Source of the DNA: Lentimicrobiaceae bacterium
GTDB lineage: Bacteria; Bacteroidota; Bacteroidia; Bacteroidales; WCHB1-69
Direction: 5' to 3'
NCBI GenBank assembly: GCA_009787675.1
Contig: WQSU01000024.1
Location: 1 to 11,739 of the forward strand
Length of the DNA stretch: 11,739 nucleotides
Shown: one piece after another, positions 7,703 to 11,739 of the stretch
Position numbering within the stretch: position 1 is the stretch's first letter
How the letters are laid out: every line of letters starts with the position of its first letter
The notes under the pieces: generated by a model
The model's database searches: none
Told to the model about the DNA's origin: nothing
The model's input: the letters and a program-made list of their open reading frames with translations, nothing else
Translations under genes and position numbers: made by a program

Positions 7703-9478
7703 ATGGACAAAATAAATTTAATCATAGATAATAGAGAAGTATCAGTATCTCAAGGTACAACGATATTAAAAGCGGCTCACAATATTGGAATTGACATTCC
7801 TACGTTGTGTCATTTTGAATTAGCCGGATTGAACATCCATAATAAACCGGGCGGCTGCCGTATTTGTGTAGTTGAAGTGGAGGGCAGACGTAATTTGGCG
7901 CCCGCTTGCGTTACCGAATGTACCGAAGGCATGGTGGTGAAAACCAACTCTATCCGTGTTCTTAATGCACGCAGAACAGTATTGGAACTGATCTTGAGCG
8001 ACCACCCGGCAGACTGTTTGGTGTGTGCCAAAAGCGGCAACTGCGAACTGCAAAATTTAGCAATCCGCTTTGGTGTGCGCGACATCCCGTTCCAAGGCGA
8101 ACAATCGTGCTACAAAGTGGAGGTGTCGCCCTCTATCGTGCGTGATATGAACAAATGCGTAATGTGCAGACGCTGTGAAACCGTTTGTAACGACTTCCAA
8201 ACCGTTGGCGCACTTTCCGCTATTGAACGCGGATTTCCGGCGGTGGTTTCTACCGCTTTCAACCAAAAACTGAGCTACTCGCCCTGTACGTTCTGCGGTC
8301 AGTGCGTTGCCGTTTGCCCCGTAGGCGCATTGGTGGAAGTGGATCACACTCCCAAAATTATTCGCGCTATTGCCGATGAAAAGAAAACCGTTGTGGTTCA
8401 AGTGGCTCCCGCTGTACGCGTGGCGCTTGGCGAAGAGTTTGGACTGAAACCCGGCTCCATTGTAACCGGAAAACTAACCGCTGCCTTAAAAGCGCTTGGA
8501 TTTAACTATGTTTTTGATACCGACTGGAGTGCAGACTTAACCATTATGGAAGAAGGTACCGAGTTGATTAGCAGATTAACCCGCCATTTGAACGGAGATA
8601 AAGAGGTGAAACTTCCGTTGTTAACCTCTTGTTGTCCGGCATGGGTAAACTTCTTTGAATATCACTTCCCTGAATTAAAAGAGATTCCGTCAACGGCAAA
8701 ATCTCCGCAACAAATGTTTGGCGCTATTGCCAAATCTTATTTCGCCAATAAAATTGGTGTAAAACGCGAAGATATGGTTGTAGTTTCTGTAATGCCTTGT
8801 TTGGCAAAGAAATATGAATGTGGTCGCGAGGAATTTAAATTAAACGGAAATCCTGAAGTGGACTATTCTATTTCAACAAGAGAATTAGCCACCTTAATAA
8901 AACAGGCAAATATTGACTTTAACTCATTGGAAGAAACGCCTTTCGATTCTCCGTTGGGCGAATCTACCGGTGCGGCTGTGATCTTCGGAACCACCGGCGG
9001 CGTGATTGAAGCAGCAGTGAGAACCGCATACGAAGTGATTACTAAAAAACAACTTCCCAAAATTGACTTTACGGAACTTCGTGGCTTAGAGGGCGTTCGT
9101 TCTGCCACTATTGATGTGGACGGATTGAAACTCAACATTGGCATTGCACACGGATTGAGCAACGCACGCAAGTTGTTGAACGAGATTAAAGAAGGCAAAT
9201 CGCAATTCCATGCTATTGAGGTGATGGCGTGTCCGGGTGGTTGTATTGATGGTGGCGGACAGCCGTTGCACCACGGCAACAGCGATATTATCAAAGCCCG
9301 TTGGGAAGCCATTTACGAAGCCGACCGCAACATGCCGATCCGTAAATCTCACGAAAACCCATCCGTGCAAGCTATTTACAAAGAATTTTTGGGCGAACCG
9401 TGCGGACACAAATCCCACGAACTGCTCCATACCCACTACTTTGATAAAGCAAAAGTTATTGAAATTAAACTGGGTTAA
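7703..9478 (+). CDS. hndD: HndD/HydA: catalytic [FeFe]-hydrogenase subunit (bifurcating trimeric/tetrameric type)
   Basis: This 591-residue catalytic subunit reduces protons to H2 or oxidises H2. N-terminal relay domains in order: a plant-type [2Fe-2S] domain (C36, C52, C55, C69), a His-Cys3 [4Fe-4S] site (H101, C105, C108, C114), and two ferredoxin motifs (C152/155/158/162 and C195/198/201/205). The H-cluster domain has all three signatures: L1 TSCCPAWV (C310, the expected proton-transfer cysteine, and C311, a cluster ligand), L2 MPCLAKKYE (C366) and L3 MACPGGCIDGGGQP (C510, C514). Acidic EE at 283-284 and S330 align with the known proton path. The C-terminus PCGHKSHELLHTHYF is typical. The length matches HndD; the extra C-terminal [2Fe-2S] domain of Thermotoga HydA is absent. 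The only L1 variation is alanine where many enzymes have glycine, which is common. The HydE, HydF and HydG maturases are not in the window. Confidence 0.97.
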   Translation: MDKINLIIDNREVSVSQGTTILKAAHNIGIDIPTLCHFELAGLNIHNKPGGCRICVVEVEGRRNLAPACVTECTEGMVVKTNSIRVLNARRTVLELILSDHPADCLVCAKSGNCELQNLAIRFGVRDIPFQGEQSCYKVEVSPSIVRDMNKCVMCRRCETVCNDFQTVGALSAIERGFPAVVSTAFNQKLSYSPCTFCGQCVAVCPVGALVEVDHTPKIIRAIADEKKTVVVQVAPAVRVALGEEFGLKPGSIVTGKLTAALKALGFNYVFDTDWSADLTIMEEGTELISRLTRHLNGDKEVKLPLLTSCCPAWVNFFEYHFPELKEIPSTAKSPQQMFGAIAKSYFANKIGVKREDMVVVSVMPCLAKKYECGREEFKLNGNPEVDYSISTRELATLIKQANIDFNSLEETPFDSPLGESTGAAVIFGTTGGVIEAAVRTAYEVITKKQLPKIDFTELRGLEGVRSATIDVDGLKLNIGIAHGLSNARKLLNEIKEGKSQFHAIEVMACPGGCIDGGGQPLHHGNSDIIKARWEAIYEADRNMPIRKSHENPSVQAIYKEFLGEPCGHKSHELLHTHYFDKAKVIEIKLG

Positions 9479-9480
9479 AT

Positions 9481-9512
9481 CCTTAAATCTTTAAATCTTT
9501 AAATCTTTAAAT
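9481..9512 (+). repeat. Tandem 8-bp repeat between hndD and hndA
   Basis: The unit CTTTAAAT occurs three times exactly (9489-9496, 9497-9504, 9505-9512), preceded by a one-mismatch copy CCTTAAAT (9481-9488) and a more degenerate GGTTAAAT (9473-9480) that contains the hndD stop codon. The array fills most of the 42-bp gap before the hndA ATG at 9521. The other gaps in the operon are 12 and 16 bp. It sits in the hndA translation-initiation region and could vary in copy number by slippage. Confidence 0.9.
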
Positions 9513-9520
9513 AAAAAAAA

Positions 9521-10018
9521 ATGTCCGTTAAAATACAAATCAGTCAAAAAACAAGAACGAAAATCGAAGAGATTTGCAAGTCGTTCCATAACAACCCTGG
9601 GGAGTTGATTAATGTATTGCATAAAACGCAAGACTATTTAGGCTATCTTCCTGCAGAGGCGCAAGAAGTAATTGCACAGGAGTTGGGCATTCCAACCGCG
9701 AAAGTGTATGGCGTAGTATCGTTCTACTCTTTCTTCACCATGATTCCCAAAGGACGTTACCCCATTTCCATCTGCATGGGAACGGCATGCTACGTGCGTG
9801 GCGCAGAGCGCATCCTCGACGAATTTAAGCACTTATTGGGACTTAATGTAGGAGAAACTGGTACCGACGGTTTATTCTCCTTAGCCTCCCTGCGTTGCGT
9901 AGGCGCTTGTGGGCTTGCTCCGGTGGTGCTTGTGGGCGACAAAGTATATGGTCGCCTCTCTTCCGACGATGTGAGAAACATTGTGGAAGAATACAAAAAC
10001 TTGGGCTTCGCAGTGTAA
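9521..10018 (+). CDS. hndA: HndA: NuoE-like [2Fe-2S] subunit of NAD(P)-linked [FeFe]-hydrogenase
   Basis: The 165-residue protein has a NuoE/HndA/HydC fold. A helical N-terminal part (NNPGELINVLHKTQDYLGYLP, then VYGVVSFYSFF) precedes a thioredoxin-like ferredoxin domain with all four ligands: C85 and C90 in CMGTACYVRGA, and C126 and C130 in CVGACGLAPV. The length and motifs match the 24-kDa subunit family. It carries the [2Fe-2S] cluster near the FMN of HndC. In complex I, NuoE sits beside NuoF in the same way. Here it is the last gene of the operon rather than the first as in the classical hndABCD order. Proximity to the other three hydrogenase genes and the absence of other nuo genes argue for the hydrogenase rather than complex I. 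It starts 42 bp after hndD, across the tandem repeat, and a strong terminator follows 30 bp after its stop. Confidence 0.93.
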   Translation: MSVKIQISQKTRTKIEEICKSFHNNPGELINVLHKTQDYLGYLPAEAQEVIAQELGIPTAKVYGVVSFYSFFTMIPKGRYPISICMGTACYVRGAERILDEFKHLLGLNVGETGTDGLFSLASLRCVGACGLAPVVLVGDKVYGRLSSDDVRNIVEEYKNLGFAV

Positions 10019-10048
10019 TACTTTACTGCAACTGTGAGTTATTAAATG

Positions 10049-10082
10049 AAGCCTTACCATGAATGTGGTGGGGCTTTTTTTC
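10049..10082 (+). terminator. Rho-independent terminator of the hydrogenase operon
   Basis: An 11-bp stem forms between AAGCCTTACCA (10049-10059) and TGGTGGGGCTT (10066-10076), including two G-T pairs in RNA, with a 6-base loop TGAATG. A run of seven T (10075-10081) follows directly. It lies 30 bp after the hndA stop and separates the operon from the ammonia-lyase gene. Confidence 0.9.
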
Positions 10083-10125
10083 TGAAATTTTGTACACTTT
10101 CTGTGGAAAATTTGAAGATTTTATG

Positions 10126-10133
10126 TTATTTTG
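10126..10133 (+). promoter_or_regulatory. Candidate -7 promoter element for the ammonia-lyase gene
   Basis: TTATTTTG followed by CA matches the Bacteroidota -7 consensus TAnnTTTG except at the second base. No good TTG is found 19-21 bp upstream. A start site near 10140 would give a leader of about 60 bases. Because a terminator ends the hydrogenase operon upstream, some promoter is expected between 10083 and 10199. Confidence 0.35.
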
Positions 10134-10199
10134 CACTTTTTAAAAAAACAAACACAATTAGTATAAACCAATAAAGGAGATTGAATAGGAAAAACTTTT

Positions 10200-11739
10200 A
10201 TGATTACGATTAACCAAACTTTAAAAATTGAAGATGTTGAAAGTATTTTGTTTGGTAATTACACGATTTCATTATCGAAAGAAGTTGAATTTCAAATAAA
10301 AAACTGTTTTGATTTTCTGAAACAATTTACTTCCGACAAAATTATTTATGGAATCAATACCGGCTTTGGTCCTATGGCACAGTATCGTGTGGATGATGAA
10401 GCGCTTACCGCGCTTCAATACAATATCATAAGAAGTCACTCCACCGGTGCAGGAAATCCATTACCGAGTTTGTATGTCAAAGCGGCTATGTTGGCGCGTT
10501 TAGGTACTTTCGTACAGGCGAAATCAGGTATCCATCCCGATTTGGCAAAGTTACTGATCGAATTTATTAACAGAGGAATATTTCCTGTTGTCCCTGAACA
10601 TGGTAGCGTAGGCGCCAGCGGCGATTTGGTGCAGTTAGCGCACATCGCACTGACACTGATTGGAGAGGGCGAAGTGTATTACCTGGGTGAAAGACAAAAC
10701 ACAAAAGAAGTACTTGAAAAAGAGCAACTAAAACCTTTTACCATTCACCTGCGTGAAGGACTGGCAGTAACAAACGGAACTTCCGTAATGACCGGCATTG
10801 GGTTGGTTAATTTAATCTACGCCAAACGTTTACTCGATTGGGCAATCCTTGCTTCCGTCATAATGAACGAAATCGCTTCCTCTTATGATGACCTAATGGC
10901 TGAAGCGCTCAATAAAACAAAACATCACGAAGGACAGTTGGAAGTGGCACGCATCATGCGCGAAATTTCTCAGGGTAGCCACTGTATCCGTAAACGAGAA
11001 AACGAACTTTATAACGGCAAACAGAATGACGCGAAAACTTTTGGACATAAAGTACAAGCATACTATTCTTTACGTTGTGTTCCTCAAATTCTGGGTCCTG
11101 TTTTCGACACCTTGAAAAATGCTATTACCATTCTGATAGATGAAATAAACTCTTCTTGCGATAACCCCATCATTGATCCGGAAACCCAAAATGTGTACCA
11201 CGGAGGAAATTTTCATGGCGATTATGTTTCATTGGAAATGGATAAAGTGAAGATTGCCATAACAAAATTAACCATGTTAGCGGAGCGCCAATTGAATTAT
11301 TTGTGCCATGATCGCATTAACGGGATCCTTCCACCGTTTCTCAATTTGGGCGTGCTGGGGCTAAACTACGGTTTACAGGCTTCGCAATTTACGGCAACAT
11401 CGACTACCGCAGAGTGTCAAATGTTGTCCAATCCAATGTCAATTCACAGTATTCCTAATAATAATGACAATCAAGATGTTGTAAGCATGGGAACGAATTC
11501 GGCATTGATAACAAAAACAGTGATTGAAAACTCGTATCAGGTTATGTCAATCCATTTTATGGCATTAGCACAAGCTATTGACTGTCTAAAAATTCAGGAA
11601 AAACTATCGGAACAGACACGTGCTATCTATGAAGAAATCAGGGCTTTTTTTCCTGTTTTTTCGGATGACACACCCAAATACAGGGAAATAGAGCAAATGA
11701 AGTACTATTTGATGAATAAGAAACTTAATTATTGTAAGT
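10200..11739 (+). CDS. Aromatic amino acid ammonia-lyase (tyrosine/histidine type, MIO enzyme), 3' end cut by window edge
   Basis: An open frame from ATG 10200 runs to the window end (513 residues, no stop). As flavobacterial relatives have about 506, few codons are probably missing. The enzyme removes ammonia from an aromatic amino acid to give an aryl-acrylate, using the self-formed MIO cofactor from A139-S140-G141 in GASGDLVQLAH. Active-site residues by comparison with HutH: Y50 in YGINTGFG, S79-H80, N192 in TNGTSVM, Y289 and R292 in YYSLRC, E405 in TTAECQML. Segments such as VYHGGNFHGDYVSLEMDK and HSIPNNNDNQD agree with the Flavobacterium johnsoniae tyrosine ammonia-lyase type as I remember it. 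That type supplies 4-coumarate, and homologues occur in flexirubin/aryl-polyene pigment loci. The S-H pair is also found in histidine ammonia-lyase (hutH), so tyrosine versus histidine stays open. The start is fixed by an in-frame TGA at 10182-10184. AAAGGAGA (10173-10180) is too far upstream to be a normal ribosome-binding site. Confidence 0.92.
   Translation, partial: MITINQTLKIEDVESILFGNYTISLSKEVEFQIKNCFDFLKQFTSDKIIYGINTGFGPMAQYRVDDEALTALQYNIIRSHSTGAGNPLPSLYVKAAMLARLGTFVQAKSGIHPDLAKLLIEFINRGIFPVVPEHGSVGASGDLVQLAHIALTLIGEGEVYYLGERQNTKEVLEKEQLKPFTIHLREGLAVTNGTSVMTGIGLVNLIYAKRLLDWAILASVIMNEIASSYDDLMAEALNKTKHHEGQLEVARIMREISQGSHCIRKRENELYNGKQNDAKTFGHKVQAYYSLRCVPQILGPVFDTLKNAITILIDEINSSCDNPIIDPETQNVYHGGNFHGDYVSLEMDKVKIAITKLTMLAERQLNYLCHDRINGILPPFLNLGVLGLNYGLQASQFTATSTTAECQMLSNPMSIHSIPNNNDNQDVVSMGTNSALITKTVIENSYQVMSIHFMALAQAIDCLKIQEKLSEQTRAIYEEIRAFFPVFSDDTPKYREIEQMKYYLMNKKLNYCK

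Noticed and set aside
8863..9312. 149-residue open frame on the minus strand opposite hndD
   Set aside because: It overlaps the H-cluster coding region, whose plus-strand reading is certain; it shows no motif and has no leader of its own.
10173..10180. AAAGGAGA, a Shine-Dalgarno-like sequence before the ammonia-lyase gene
   Set aside because: It is about 20 bases from the ATG and there is no in-frame start nearer to it; an in-frame TGA at 10182-10184 excludes an upstream start, and genes in this phylum rarely use such sites.

Overview
This window comes from a member of the Bacteroidota with an anaerobic or fermentative lifestyle. A secreted gingipain-like peptidase carries a C-terminal type IX secretion (T9SS) sorting domain. 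A very large predicted outer-membrane barrel belongs to a lineage known from this phylum. The aromatic amino acid lyase closely resembles the flavobacterial tyrosine ammonia-lyase type. Intergenic DNA is A+T-rich and genes mostly lack Shine-Dalgarno sites, as is usual in the phylum. The central operon encodes an NAD-linked [FeFe]-hydrogenase.

Layout. Bases 1-141 hold the last codons of a plus-strand gene, probably the beta subunit of a 2-oxoacid:ferredoxin oxidoreductase. Convergent to it are two minus-strand genes in tandem, 41 bp apart: a C25-type (gingipain-like) T9SS cargo peptidase (5195-3735), then a 1165-residue outer-membrane protein (3693-196) with no ATG start. A 289-bp divergent intergenic region (5196-5484) holds two inverted repeats. 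One is a perfect 14-bp pair spaced by 43 bp. The other is a compact palindrome resembling the operator of the NADH sensor Rex. Four plus-strand genes follow (5485-10018): HndB-like, HndC/HydB-like, HndD/HydA-like and HndA/NuoE-like proteins. They are closed by a strong rho-independent terminator (10049-10082). An aromatic amino acid ammonia-lyase (10200 to the window end) follows and runs off the edge, probably only a few codons short of its stop.

How the genes work together. The four hnd genes encode a complete tetrameric NAD(P)-linked, probably electron-bifurcating/confurcating [FeFe]-hydrogenase. HndA and HndB carry thioredoxin-fold [2Fe-2S] domains. HndC carries FMN, the NAD(H) site and several Fe-S clusters. 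HndD carries the H-cluster. The complex would dispose of electrons from NADH and reduced ferredoxin as H2, or work in reverse. A 2-oxoacid:ferredoxin oxidoreductase such as the one ending at base 141 is a plausible ferredoxin reducer. The gene order B-C-D-A differs from the classical A-B-C-D order. The secreted peptidase/barrel pair and the lyase appear to be separate units. No clearly new defence, mobile or CRISPR system is visible; the main leads are the divergent regulatory region and the uncharacterised peptidase/barrel pair.
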